NCBI RefSeq assembly: GCF_900188125.1
Contig: NZ_FZOW01000007.1
Span: forward strand, 124,001 to 188,000
From: Rhodococcoides kyotonense
GTDB lineage: Bacteria > Actinomycetota > Actinomycetes > Mycobacteriales > Mycobacteriaceae
Direction: 5' to 3'
DNA length: 64,000 nucleotides
Numbering within the stretch: the first letter of the stretch is position 1; the number at the start of each line of letters is the position of its first letter. Below, piece after piece: positions 8,122 through 16,890 of the stretch. The notes beneath the pieces are model-generated. The model searched no databases. It was not told where the DNA came from and saw only the letters and a list, made by a program, of their open reading frames with translations. The position numbers and the translations under genes are program-made.

Positions 8122-9453
8122 TCAGGCCAACCCCGGCGTCGACGTGCCCAAACGGTCTCGCAATGTCGTGAAGGTCTCGTCACCTTCTTCCCGGAAGATC
8201 CCCCGCTCCCGCAGCAACGGAACGAGGTCGCGACTGATCCGTTCGAAACTCGAACCGCCCAAGAGAATGAAGCCGTCCGACGCCTCCTCCTCGATCCACG
8301 TCTCGATGATGCGCGCCGCGTACTCGGCGGTCCCGACGATCTGGAAATGCCCGTACGACGTCGCATATCGCAGCAGGAAGTCACGGACCGTCGCGTATTC
8401 ACCGGAGGTGACCCACTCGCGGTAGATCAACGCGCGGCTGACGCGTCGGCCGGTTTTCTCGATGTCGGCTTGGGTCGGGAAGCGGCTCGGCGGAATACGG
8501 TCGTCGAGGCCGAGATCCGACAGATCCAGGTCGGGCACCTCATAGCGAATTGCCTCGCGGGCACGATCCAGGTCCAGATCGGTCAGCTCGTTGCGGTACT
8601 CCTGCCACGCGTGTTCGTCGGTGTGACCGAGGTAAATACGAATGCCAGGAAGCACTTTGAGGTCCTCGGCCCGACGGCCATTTGCGACGACGGCTGCTTT
8701 CAGCTGCTTGTAATAGGAACGTCCCGCATCGATGTCGGGGGTGGCAACGAACACGACCTCAGCCGCTTTCGCGGCAAAAGCAATACCGATGTCCGACGCG
8801 CCGGCCTGCGCCAGGACCGGGAACGTCTGCGGCGCGGGCGGTAGATCGAGAGCTTGCTGCACCGAGAAGAATTCGCCGTGCCAGTCGATGTCCACGACCT
8901 TGTCGATGTCGACATGCACTTCGACTTCGCGATCCCGGACGACGGCATTCGGTTTCCACGAATGCCAGAGTGCCCGAGTGACATTCAAGAACTCACGCGC
9001 ACGACGGTAGCGATCCTCGGGGCTAGGGATGGTCTCGTAGCCGTAGTTGGTCTCCCCGTTGAACGACGTCACGACGTTCCATCCCGCCCGGCCGTCGGAG
9101 ATGCGGTCCAGCGACGTCAGTTCCCTTGCCACCGTGTAGGGTTCGCTGAACTGCGTCGACAGCGTGATGACGAGGCCGATCCGGTCGGTGTGCGCAGCCA
9201 AGTACGCAGCGTGGGTCAGCGGCTCGAACGAGCGTGCACCCCGGTACTTGATCTGGGTCCGGTTCAGTCCGGCGAAGTCGGCGATGAAAATGGCGTCGAA
9301 TCCGATGTCTTCGAGCTCGCGCGCGAATGCGGCCTTGGCTCTGCGCTGTTCCGCGGTGTCGGAGGTGTAGCCGTCCTGCTTCCAGCGCGGGAAACGATCC
9401 GCGAAGTAGAACTCGGAGGACACGAAAAAGACGGACGGGTTGCGGCGGGCCAT
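8122..9453 (-). CDS. NtaA/SnaA/DszA-type FMN-dependent monooxygenase
   Basis: 443 residues of the bacterial-luciferase superfamily, NtaA/DszA branch. N-terminal RNPSVFFVSSEFYFADRFPRW, DIGFDAIFIADFAGLN, LTSLDRISDGRAGWNVVTS and FPVLAQAGASDIGIAFAA are characteristic, and YATSYGHFQIVGTA lies in the C-terminal part. These enzymes use FMNH2 from a separate reductase and O2 to attack sulfur heterocycles, aminopolycarboxylates or similar xenobiotics. No flavin reductase gene is adjacent, so the reductant must come from elsewhere. Family assignment is strong; the substrate is unknown. Confidence 0.9.
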   Translation of the reverse strand: MARRNPSVFFVSSEFYFADRFPRWKQDGYTSDTAEQRRAKAAFARELEDIGFDAIFIADFAGLNRTQIKYRGARSFEPLTHAAYLAAHTDRIGLVITLSTQFSEPYTVARELTSLDRISDGRAGWNVVTSFNGETNYGYETIPSPEDRYRRAREFLNVTRALWHSWKPNAVVRDREVEVHVDIDKVVDIDWHGEFFSVQQALDLPPAPQTFPVLAQAGASDIGIAFAAKAAEVVFVATPDIDAGRSYYKQLKAAVVANGRRAEDLKVLPGIRIYLGHTDEHAWQEYRNELTDLDLDRAREAIRYEVPDLDLSDLGLDDRIPPSRFPTQADIEKTGRRVSRALIYREWVTSGEYATVRDFLLRYATSYGHFQIVGTAEYAARIIETWIEEEASDGFILLGGSSFERISRDLVPLLRERGIFREEGDETFTTLRDRLGTSTPGLA

Positions 9454-9520
9454 TCGTCACACGGTAGAACGCCGCCGCACCAACGCGAAGATTTGCGATC
9501 AGCGTGATGCGAACGCAGTC

Positions 9521-11977
9521 CTAACGCTTCTGCGCTTTCCAGAACGATGAGCCGTCGTCCAACCCCAGTGCCGCACGAAGCCGGCTGGGACTCATCGTGC
9601 CGGGCTGCCCGGTGTCGGGGAACGAGGCGAGCAGACGAATCAGATCGTCGCGACGCGTCGGATCCGCGGCGGCTTGCGTGGGCGTGTAGCCGTCGAGCGC
9701 GGGTATCGACTCGTGAATCCAACTCGCTTCGTGCTGCCGGATCCGCTCGTCGAGAATCGCCAGAATCTCGGGGTCGGGCTCGACAGGTTTCGACGGTTCG
9801 CGAGGTTCTGCGAGCTTGTCGGCAGCATCGGTGCGCGACTCGCTGAGGATCTTCGCCTGCGGGGCCATCTCGCGGACGGCGTCGACCATCTCGTCGAATC
9901 GAGGTTCGGACATCGCATTGATCCGCAGAGTCGTGCCGTCGAGTTCCAGCACGCCGAACAGACTGCCGTCGACAGTCCAGTGCCATGTTCCGCTGCGGGA
10001 TGCGCCATAGCGACGGCTGAGCTTGCGTTTGATGTTCCCGACTTCGCCCAACTCGAATGTCGCCTCGCACACCACCATCGGGTCGCCCTGCTTTGTCACC
10101 ACACGCGGAGGCGCAAAACGGGCACTGAGAAACTCGACGAGCTCTTCGGGTGGTACAGGGTTGCGGTCCAGCAACGCGATCAAGTCCGTGCGCTGCGTCG
10201 GATACACGAGTTCGACGCCGCCATAGAATTCCAGTTCCTCGCCTATGGGAACCACTCGCGTGCAGACGAATTGACCGGGCTGCAGCTGCAAGCTTGCCGT
10301 CTTCTCGGCCACGGACAGTCGGTCACCGGTTCTGATGTCTCGTATCGACACACCTACGCCAGGATCGACGGACTCGATGTCGTACACGGACCGCTCGTTG
10401 AGCAACCACTGTTGCGCAAGGTTCAATTCGTCTGCAGGAAGGAAGTTTCCGTACGTCTCGAGAAAGTCCGCGAAGTATCCTCCTTCGAACAGCAGGACGT
10501 CCATGGCGAACGGATCGGCGAAGCCTTCCGACAACGGGTCGTCGCTATCGGGGTATCTGAGACGTGCTAGCTCCTCCAACTCCGCGAGCCCACGACCGTC
10601 GATGATGTATCCGCCGGCCTTGTGGTAAAGCCAGAGTGCCCGTTGATGAAGGGTCGCTTCACTTTTCCCGAGATGGCAGACCTTGTACTTTCGACCCGAT
10701 CCGCACCAGCATCGGTCGTTGCGACCGAGCTCGGGGTGCTCCTGCGGCACGAAGTTCTGCACGACGTCCCGTAGCTCGTCGCCGAGTTCGGTCTCCATTC
10801 GGTCGAGGAAACTGATGGCACCTTCCGCGTCGCCGCGCAGTGACTTGAATGTGGCCAGTTCGAGGATCGCGGGCTCGAACCACGGATCGTGGTCGATTGC
10901 CTTCTCGAAGCTTCGTTCCGCTTCTGCGGGATCTTCCAATATCTCCAACGCTTTTCCGCGCAGCCAATAGGCAGCTCCGACGGCCAAGCCGAGGTCCGCC
11001 TGCACCAGTGCTTCCGCTATTGCCGCCAACGCTTCGGCGCCGCCGTCCATTCGAATGATGAGGTGCAGTGCCACACTGGCGGCGGCAGGCTCCACGAGGG
11101 CGTTCCACGCGTCGGGAGTCTCTGTGATGGCGTCGTGAATGAGAGTCGTGCGGCGTTCTTCGTCGGACGAGGCGACCTCTTCGGCGAGCATCACCAATCG
11201 AGCCGCGACGGCAGCCTCGTCGGAGTCGTAGTCGTCGACGGCAGAGCCCAGGAAGTTCACTGTTCCTTCGCGCGCGACGTGGTCGACAGCGGCCTCCAGC
11301 CCTGCATGAGAGAACAATTCGCGGAGCGGGAGGGTCGCAGTCCTGAAAGCCGTTGGGTTTTCGTACATCAGCTGCCACACGACCGAATCGACGTATTGTG
11401 GTGTGCCATCCGGAACCTGAGCTCGGAGCCGGTCGACCACGACTGCGTCGACCGTTGCTTCGGTCACGCGGCGTAGTCGCACCGAGCCGCGCTCGACGTA
11501 CAGACCGATCAGTTCGCCCTCGATATACCCGTCGAGAGTCCCGCGTGGCAACAACAAGCCGACCTCCAGCGCTTCGGGGTCATCGAAGCCTCGGTCGTCG
11601 AATACTTTCTGTGGGGTGAATGGCGCCGCCAGAATGATTTCAAAACCGGTGGTGTCGCCTTCGGCCTGAACCAGCCCTGCGATCGCAGTCAGTTCGACGG
11701 TCGCCTCGACGATGTCCGACGCGATCTCTCGCTGGGTCAGCCGGTGCGTCAGGATTCGACCCTCGAGCATGCCGGTCACCACGAGGTTACGATCGTCGGT
11801 GAAGAACCCGATTTCGTCTGACTCGAACCCTTCTACCAGGTCGAACATCTCTCGGAATGTGCCATGGCCCTGTGCGACCAACAGCTCAGCCCAGGAATCA
11901 TCAGTCAGTGGGCCGTGTTCGCGAAGGATCGCTAGGGCAGCGGCTTCGATTTCCTCGTAGTCGTCCATCGTGGACAA
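9521..11977 (-). CDS. large SEC-C motif protein
   Basis: 818 residues, cytoplasmic, no membrane segment. A SEC-C zinc motif, NDRCWCGSGRKYKVCH, lies near residues 410-427. Around residues 310-390 a tetratricopeptide-like region (AYWLRGKALEILEDPAEAE, then EPAILELATFKSLRGDAEGA) suggests helical repeats. The N-terminal third and C-terminal half are unrecognised. SEC-C motifs bind zinc and often mediate contact with SecB-like or nucleic-acid partners, and similar large proteins are common but uncharacterised in actinobacteria. The gene stands alone, 68 bases from the minus-strand monooxygenase and 70 from the next gene. Function is not assigned. Confidence 0.8.
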   Translation of the reverse strand: MSTMDDYEEIEAAALAILREHGPLTDDSWAELLVAQGHGTFREMFDLVEGFESDEIGFFTDDRNLVVTGMLEGRILTHRLTQREIASDIVEATVELTAIAGLVQAEGDTTGFEIILAAPFTPQKVFDDRGFDDPEALEVGLLLPRGTLDGYIEGELIGLYVERGSVRLRRVTEATVDAVVVDRLRAQVPDGTPQYVDSVVWQLMYENPTAFRTATLPLRELFSHAGLEAAVDHVAREGTVNFLGSAVDDYDSDEAAVAARLVMLAEEVASSDEERRTTLIHDAITETPDAWNALVEPAAASVALHLIIRMDGGAEALAAIAEALVQADLGLAVGAAYWLRGKALEILEDPAEAERSFEKAIDHDPWFEPAILELATFKSLRGDAEGAISFLDRMETELGDELRDVVQNFVPQEHPELGRNDRCWCGSGRKYKVCHLGKSEATLHQRALWLYHKAGGYIIDGRGLAELEELARLRYPDSDDPLSEGFADPFAMDVLLFEGGYFADFLETYGNFLPADELNLAQQWLLNERSVYDIESVDPGVGVSIRDIRTGDRLSVAEKTASLQLQPGQFVCTRVVPIGEELEFYGGVELVYPTQRTDLIALLDRNPVPPEELVEFLSARFAPPRVVTKQGDPMVVCEATFELGEVGNIKRKLSRRYGASRSGTWHWTVDGSLFGVLELDGTTLRINAMSEPRFDEMVDAVREMAPQAKILSESRTDAADKLAEPREPSKPVEPDPEILAILDERIRQHEASWIHESIPALDGYTPTQAAADPTRRDDLIRLLASFPDTGQPGTMSPSRLRAALGLDDGSSFWKAQKR

Positions 11978-12046
11978 GGGTAACCGGCTGTTACGTCGAG
12001 GTGGATAGCGACGGACACGTCATTCGCCGGGAGCCCTGAGTCTCGT

Positions 12047-12589
12047 TCACCGCTTCGGCTCGTACCTCAGAGACACCGCGCCCGACGCGAAGTCCTGACG
12101 CCCGACGAGCTCGAGATCCAAAGGCTCCCGCAGTCCTCCGAACAACGTCCGCCCGTGACCGACAATCCTGGGATGCACGATGAACTCGTACTCGTCGATC
12201 AGACCCATTTCGGCCAACGCCGTCGGTAGGGTCACGCCACCGACGTACAGGCCGTCGCCCGGTTGTTGTTTGAGTTGCTGCACAGTCTCTTTCAAATCCC
12301 CGCGCATAAGCTCGGAGTTCCAGTCGACGTCCGCGAGGGTGCTCGACACGACGTACTTTCTCTTCGCGCCGATAGCCTGAGCGAACGGCTGTGTCCATTC
12401 CGGCATCTCGGGTCCGGGGTTCCGCCATGCCCCTTCCATCATCTGGTACGTCACGCGACCGAGGATGAGTGCGTCGCCGCGCGCGATGATGTCCGCCGAA
12501 TGCTGATGCATCTCCGGGTCCGGCGTCACCGCCGTGTGGTCGATACACCCGTCCAGCGTGACGTTGATGGAATAGCGCAGTGGTCGCAT
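12047..12589 (-). CDS. dihydrofolate-reductase-like (RibD C-terminal domain) protein
   Basis: 180 residues: MRPLRYSINVTLDGCID, ALILGRVTYQMMEGAW, KYVVSSTLADVDW, GDGLYVGGVTLPTALAEMGL and LFGGLREPLDLEL are the signature strands of the YwjB/RibD-C family. These proteins bind NADPH and probably reduce an unknown small substrate. The open frame reaches 13180, but everything upstream of the ATG at 12589 is antisense-like sequence across the TetR gene. No convincing ribosome site precedes the ATG. The gene follows the TetR gene with a 35-base gap and may be cotranscribed with it. Confidence 0.88.
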   Translation of the reverse strand: MRPLRYSINVTLDGCIDHTAVTPDPEMHQHSADIIARGDALILGRVTYQMMEGAWRNPGPEMPEWTQPFAQAIGAKRKYVVSSTLADVDWNSELMRGDLKETVQQLKQQPGDGLYVGGVTLPTALAEMGLIDEYEFIVHPRIVGHGRTLFGGLREPLDLELVGRQDFASGAVSLRYEPKR

Positions 12590-12624
12590 GTCGGGAAAAT
12601 ACCGGACTCGACGCCTGCGCGAAG

Positions 12625-13188
12625 TCAGTTGGTCAGAGCTCGTAGGTCGCGAAACAAGCCGTCGGCGATGTCCTCGAAGGATCGCTCTTCGTCGGCGGCA
12701 ATCCACTGCCGGAATGCGACGCCGAACACCGACACCCCGACCTCGGCAGCGAGCGTGGCCTGCGGTTCGGACACGCCGCGGGTGATTAGTCCCGACGCGA
12801 CCGCGCGCGACAGCGTCGCCATCTTCAGCAACTCTCGTTCCTGCAGGCCGGGATTCGCGTCGATCACGGTCTGACGCGCTCGCGAGTACGGCCGGTGGTC
12901 GTCGTCGAAGAACGTTCCAGCCGACGAAACAGCCTGCGCGACGACGTCCATAGCCGATGCGTCGTCCGGCGCTTGGGCGACGGCCTCGACGAAGACGTTC
13001 TTCAGCTGGTCTTGGCCGTCGAACAGCACTTCTCTCTTGTCGGCGAAATGCCGGAAGAACGTGCGTTCCGTGACGCCGGCCGCCCGGGCGATATCCGTCG
13101 CCGTCGTTTGCTCGAATCCGCGCTCGGCATACAGATCGAGCGCGGCTACACGCAGGCGGTCTTTCGCGCCTGGCTCCCATCGGACCAT
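12625..13188 (-). CDS. TetR-family transcriptional regulator
   Basis: 187 residues. Helix-turn-helix at about residues 8-55: DRLRVAALDLYAERGFEQTT, ATDIARAAGVTERTFFRHFA. The C-terminal ligand-binding helices contain YSRARQTVIDANPGLQERE, a signature of the MftR/SACE_7040-like actinobacterial subgroup. I prefer the ATG at 13188, preceded by AGGATG; the frame is open to an ATG at 13221, but that codon lies inside the operator. It is divergent from an NAD-dependent epimerase/SDR gene and most likely represses it and itself through the double dyad in the spacer. The ligand is unknown. Confidence 0.9.
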   Translation of the reverse strand: MVRWEPGAKDRLRVAALDLYAERGFEQTTATDIARAAGVTERTFFRHFADKREVLFDGQDQLKNVFVEAVAQAPDDASAMDVVAQAVSSAGTFFDDDHRPYSRARQTVIDANPGLQERELLKMATLSRAVASGLITRGVSEPQATLAAEVGVSVFGVAFRQWIAADEERSFEDIADGLFRDLRALTN

Positions 13189-13212
13189 GTCGATCATCCT
13201 AGTGATGACAGC

Positions 13213-13254
13213 GACTGACATGTAGGCGTACGCTGATGTCAGTCAATGACATCA
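13213..13254. promoter_or_regulatory. two overlapping TetR-type dyads in divergent promoter
   Basis: GACTGACAT (13213-13221) pairs with ATGTCAGTC (13236-13244), a perfect 9-bp inverted repeat with a 14-base spacer. TGATGTCA (13234-13241) pairs with TGACATCA (13247-13254), a perfect 8-bp repeat with a 5-base spacer. The two dyads share the central half-site. Position between the TetR gene and the SDR gene makes this the likely operator for both. Confidence 0.75.
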
Positions 13255-13295
13255 GTTGCTCGCCCATCGGACGAGCCCTGAACAAGGAGCACCTC

Positions 13296-14189
13296 ATGCG
13301 CGTTTTCGTCACCGGAGCATCCGGTTGGATCGGCTCGGCCACCGTCGACGAGCTGCTCGCCCACGGTTACGACGTCACCGGACTCGCTCGGAGCGATGCG
13401 TCGGCCGACTCACTGCAGGCCAAGGGAGCGACCGTTCTGCGCGGCGATCTCGATGACCTCGACAGCCTGCAAAAGGGCTCGTCCGACGCCGATGCCGTCA
13501 TCCACCTCGCGAACAAGCACGACTGGGCGAACATGGCCGAGTCGAATCGCGCCGAACGCGCAGCCGTCCAGACCATCGGAGACGCGCTGGCCGGGTCCGG
13601 TCGACCGTTCCTCGTTGCATCCGGTGTGGCCGGACTCGCGCAGGGTCGGCCTAGCACCGAGGACGACGCGTCACCCGCCGTCGGCCCGGACTCGCCGCGC
13701 GGCGGTACCGAGAATCTGGCCTTCGAGTACGCGTCGAAGGGAGTGAAGCCGGTTGCGTTGCGATTCTCACCAACGGTGCACGGCGACGGCGACCACGGCT
13801 TCATCTCCTACCTCGTCACAGCGGCTCGAGCGACGGGCGTGTCCGGATATGTGGGCGACGGGTCGACCGGGTGGGCTGCGGTTCATCGCTCCGATGCGGC
13901 GCGGATGATTCGCCTGGGGCTCGAGAAGGCGCCGTCCGGTGCGCGGCTCCACGCCGTCGGCGCGAGCAGTGTGTCGTCGAAGGAGATCGCCGAGGCTATC
14001 GGGCGTGGGCTCGGGCTGCCTGTCGAATCGATTGCGCCGGAGAAGGCGATGGAGCACTTCGGGTTCATCGGCATGTTCTTCGGGATGGATCTCTCGTCGT
14101 CGAGCGAGATCACGCAGAAGATACTCGATTGGGAGCCGGCGGGACCGACTCTGGCGGACGATCTTTCGTCGGGTTCGTACTTCCGGTAG
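13296..14189 (+). CDS. NAD-dependent epimerase/dehydratase-family (extended SDR) protein
   Basis: 297 residues. MRVFVTGASGWIGSATVDEL is the Rossmann glycine motif (TGxxGxxG) at the N terminus, ADAVIHLANKHDW is the strand-4 region, and a C-terminal region of atypical-SDR type follows. LASGVAGLAQ and FEYASKGVKP replace the usual Ser-Tyr-Lys context, but the Tyr-x-x-x-Lys remnant YASKG is present. It should bind NAD(P) and act on a small metabolite. The ATG at 13296 has AAGGAG at 7 bases; the frame upstream to 13236 overlaps the operator. TetR-controlled SDR genes of this type often respond to reactive or xenobiotic compounds. Confidence 0.88.
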   Translation: MRVFVTGASGWIGSATVDELLAHGYDVTGLARSDASADSLQAKGATVLRGDLDDLDSLQKGSSDADAVIHLANKHDWANMAESNRAERAAVQTIGDALAGSGRPFLVASGVAGLAQGRPSTEDDASPAVGPDSPRGGTENLAFEYASKGVKPVALRFSPTVHGDGDHGFISYLVTAARATGVSGYVGDGSTGWAAVHRSDAARMIRLGLEKAPSGARLHAVGASSVSSKEIAEAIGRGLGLPVESIAPEKAMEHFGFIGMFFGMDLSSSSEITQKILDWEPAGPTLADDLSSGSYFR

Positions 14190-14207
14190 ATCGGATCGCA
14201 GGACTCC

Positions 14208-14588
14208 CTACTTCGGCCCGTGCTGCTCGAGTGCGGCGGCGTTCATTTCGTCTTGCTGGTTGGTCGCGTCGAAGAACTTGTCGAAGTCGATTCGCATCCT
14301 CCCCACGACGTCGATGTGGCTCTGCAGGACATCGACCAGGCTGTTGTCGCCGCCGAACGCTTTCTTGGAGAACTTGTCTCGCAAGTCCTTGCCTGACTCG
14401 AACTCGCCAAGCCCGTTGACCTCAACTAGTTCCATAGCACTCGCTTTGTGCTGTTCGAGCTTTGCAATGTAGGTCGTGCATGCCTCACTGCAAGTTGCTG
14501 CAGCCTCTGCATTCAGAAACAAGTGGCCGGTTTCGGCAGCGGCGGCGAGGGATTGCCAATTGGTGAGCTGATCGCCTGGAGCACTCAT
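14208..14588 (-). CDS. ESX/WXG-like helical protein, copy A
   Basis: 126 residues, predicted two long helices, with WQSLAAAAETGHLFL, LVEVNGLGEFESGKDL and VLQSHIDVVGRMRIDF. It is a paralogue of the 19744-20133 protein; LVDVLQSHIDVV and the tail HGPK/QGPK are shared. It follows the DUF3558 lipoprotein copy A with a 9-base gap, so they form a two-gene unit. Size and helical hairpin form resemble type VII secretion targets, but a canonical WxG turn is missing, so export is an inference. Two Cys (ATCSEAC) flank a helix as in copy B. It converges on the SDR gene with an 18-base gap. Confidence 0.75.
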   Translation of the reverse strand: MSAPGDQLTNWQSLAAAAETGHLFLNAEAAATCSEACTTYIAKLEQHKASAMELVEVNGLGEFESGKDLRDKFSKKAFGGDNSLVDVLQSHIDVVGRMRIDFDKFFDATNQQDEMNAAALEQHGPK

Positions 14589-14597
14589 CTATATCTC

Positions 14598-15119
14598 CTA
14601 CTTGACTGCGACGGGGAGGGCTGACTGCAGATCGGTTGCGTGCGTGAGAGCGATTGCGCAGGGGTCTGATTCGTCTTCCTTCACGTAGTTGACGGTGAAG
14701 ACCACGACTCCTGGCGGTAGATCGACAGCTATATTGCAGGCAACCGCAGACCTGCCCATCACTCTTCGATACGTGAACGCATCACGGCCACCTAACGCGA
14801 CATCGCGAGGTTCGAACTCGAGCGAGTCCCGCCTAACGTCTGCGAACGTTTGAGTCACAGAGGATTTGACAGCAAGAAAGTACGGAACGCTGACACCCAG
14901 GGGTTTGAACGTACAAATTTCCCAGTCCTCAACAATGATCCCCTCTCCCCATCCTTCATCCCTGTACGTCGGGTCCAACCCGGTTGCCGCGATGGCTTCC
15001 GGTGTGATGCTGCACGGATCCCACGACGTCGGGCCGGCCGTGGCCTCAGGTTGGACGTCTCGCCCACATGCGCCGACCAGTACGGCCGCAGTCAGCGGCA
15101 CCACCACCCACTTCCTCAC
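14598..15119 (-). CDS. DUF3558-family lipoprotein, copy A
   Basis: 173 residues from a GTG at 15119 preceded by GGAGGAGG. The signal peptide ends in a lipobox (VLVGAC, lipidated Cys at about residue 18). The DUF3558 core has WDPCSITPEAIAATGLDP and VEDWEICTFKP, with paired Cys that usually form a disulfide. Copy B at 20144-20671 shares these. DUF3558 proteins are exported lipoproteins of mycolic-acid bacteria with no established function. The longer frame to 15800 is spurious because the lipobox must be N-terminal. It is cotranscribed with the ESX-like gene downstream. Confidence 0.85.
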   Translation of the reverse strand: MRKWVVVPLTAAVLVGACGRDVQPEATAGPTSWDPCSITPEAIAATGLDPTYRDEGWGEGIIVEDWEICTFKPLGVSVPYFLAVKSSVTQTFADVRRDSLEFEPRDVALGGRDAFTYRRVMGRSAVACNIAVDLPPGVVVFTVNYVKEDESDPCAIALTHATDLQSALPVAVK

Positions 15120-15371
15120 GCATACCTCCTCCACAGCACTCGTCAGGTTCGACGCAGCAGAGGCGCGTTCGGTTCCAAGATCGAAGAATCTCTTGGGCCG
15201 TTCGCGACGACCAGCACGTCCGAGCCACCTGTCAGCGCCTGCGTCGAGCCGGCCACTTGCCGGTCGCCGGCGCTGTGTAACGGGCGCCAAGCGAAAACCG
15301 ACCACCTGTGTCGTACCCGTATGGCACAGTGCTGTGCACACCTCGCCCGCTGCACCTGAGAAGAGATCCCC

Positions 15372-15761
15372 GTGAACAATCAGTTCCACAACAGCCCGAA
15401 CTACGGCACCATCAACATCCACCAGACCACGAACGTCGGATACGTCGTGCCACAACGGTCTTGGCCGCGTCGCCACCCGATTCTGACGGCGTTCCTCGTA
15501 CTGTTTCTCATCGGCTTCATCGGAGCGAATCCGTGGATTCTTCTCGTCGTCGCGGTTATCTGGATCGGCGTGAAGATGTACCGCTCGCATGAGGCGAAGC
15601 AACTGGCTGCCCGGCAGGAGCAGCAGCGCCTGATCGACAGCGCGAATGCCCAGAACCAGGCATACCTCAACGGTCACCAGTTCGGAACGTTCGGGCACTT
15701 CCCCACCCAGCCCCATCAACCAGGGCAGTACCCCAACCCTCAGCCACCCTTCCAGGGCTGA
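15372..15761 (+). CDS. small membrane protein with proline/glutamine-rich tail
   Basis: 129 residues from a GTG preceded by AAGAGA. The N terminus is Asn-rich (NNQFHNSPNYGTINIHQTTN), followed by a membrane hairpin at about residues 37-73 (ILTAFLVLFLIGFIG, WILLVVAVIWIGVKMY), a short charged helix and a hydrophilic tail rich in Pro, Gln and His. No family is recognised. It lies alone between the divergent lipoprotein cassette and the ERCC4 nuclease. A short stem (15774-15780 with 15800-15806) follows its stop. Confidence 0.65.
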   Translation: MNNQFHNSPNYGTINIHQTTNVGYVVPQRSWPRRHPILTAFLVLFLIGFIGANPWILLVVAVIWIGVKMYRSHEAKQLAARQEQQRLIDSANAQNQAYLNGHQFGTFGHFPTQPHQPGQYPNPQPPFQG

Positions 15762-15896
15762 CGGATTGCGTGGCATTCGGAACGGCGGCCACGTTGCCAC
15801 CGAATGTCAACCGCAACAGCGCTTTCATGACATCCTCACTTTGTGACGTCGTTCGCTTCGTTGGATGACGTAGGCGGACGTGGCAGGATCGCCAAG

Positions 15897-16859
15897 ATGG
15901 AGTTGTTGATCGCCAAGAACCCCGACGAGGGTTCGTCGCTGCCCTACCTACTCCGCATCCCCTTGGCCGGTGTCCCGATCCTGCGAGCCCGCGATGTCTG
16001 GCCACGCACCAACGCCGTCTACTGCCACCCGGTCGCCGACGAGGAATGGCCTGCCAACCCCGAGATCGTCGAGCGCATCGAACTCCGAGTCTGTGAGCGC
16101 CGCGGTGCTGCCATCGACATCGTCGCCACCCGCAGTCGAGAGAACCGATCGCAGATCGTATTCACAAAGGCGCGTGGCCGGGACATGGTCTTCTGGCAGT
16201 CACCGCGGACGCGCACACAATCTCGGCCGAAGACGGCACCGTCGCGGTCCAAGGCGTCGGGCATCACAGAGCTCGAGATCGTCGTCGACGCACACGAGCG
16301 CTATGCCTATAACTTCAGTCAACAGCGCGCACGGACCACGAAGCAGGCTCTACCGTGCGGTGACTACGCCGTGGTGGCCGACGGCAAGATCGTCGCTTCG
16401 GTAGAACGAAAGTCAGCAGCCGACTTGTTGTCGAGCATGACGTCGGGTCGGTTGCGTTATGCCATGGCCGATCTCGCGTCGCTGCCGAGGTCCGCGGTCG
16501 TCATCGAGGATCAGTATTCGACCATGCTGTCGTCGAAGTTCGTCTCCGCAAGAGATGCCGCCGACGGCTTGGCCGAGTTGCAGGTAAGGTATCCGTCGGT
16601 GCCGATCGTGTTCGCACAGACTCGAAAGCTCGCCGAGGAGTGGACCTTTCGCTATCTTGCAGCTGCGATGACATGGATCTCGAGCGACAGTGATGCGATG
16701 GCGTCGGCGACCGAGCTACCCACCAAGAAGCCAGCCGTGACGGGGCCGTCGAACTCCGTGATCCGCGAGTGGGCTCGGGAACGCGGGTATGTCGTGGCCG
16801 ACCGAGGCGCGATCAGCCGCGAGATACGAGAGAAGTTCGCCGCCGACACGACAATCTGA
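15897..16859 (+). CDS. ERCC4-domain nuclease with C-terminal Lsr2-like DNA-binding domain
   Basis: 320 residues from the ATG at 15897; an in-frame GTG at 15843 is possible, but MELLIAKNPDE matches the start I expect for the family. The middle of the protein is an XPF/ERCC4-type nuclease: VVDAHERYAY, GDYAVVADGKIVASVERKSAADL, the last matching the GD...ERKxxxD catalytic signature. The last ~37 residues (VIREWARERGYVVADRGAIS) match the Lsr2 C-terminal fold that inserts an RGR-type loop into the AT minor groove; here it reads RGA. It is therefore a structure-specific or AT-tract nuclease candidate. Such proteins occur in mycobacteria and rhodococci without known function. Confidence 0.85.
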   Translation: MELLIAKNPDEGSSLPYLLRIPLAGVPILRARDVWPRTNAVYCHPVADEEWPANPEIVERIELRVCERRGAAIDIVATRSRENRSQIVFTKARGRDMVFWQSPRTRTQSRPKTAPSRSKASGITELEIVVDAHERYAYNFSQQRARTTKQALPCGDYAVVADGKIVASVERKSAADLLSSMTSGRLRYAMADLASLPRSAVVIEDQYSTMLSSKFVSARDAADGLAELQVRYPSVPIVFAQTRKLAEEWTFRYLAAAMTWISSDSDAMASATELPTKKPAVTGPSNSVIREWARERGYVVADRGAISREIREKFAADTTI

Positions 16860-16890
16860 CAACTTCACGAGCAAAGTCCACGCTTAAGGG

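Larger units (their letters stand above)
14208..15180. repeat. duplicated DUF3558/ESX-like cassette, copy A
   Basis: The order lipoprotein then ESX-like protein, the 9-10 base gap between them, and about 60 bases upstream of the lipoprotein start all match copy B at 19744-20740. The upstream match begins at GATC followed by TGGAACCG on the minus strand (about 15180). Both copies are on the minus strand about 5.5 kb apart. The copies have diverged considerably at the protein level, so the duplication is not recent. Confidence 0.7.

Noticed and set aside
12590..13180. N-terminal extension of the RibD-like reductase to 377 residues
   Set aside because: The extension is an Arg-rich shadow of the TetR gene; the family begins at MRPLRYSINV.
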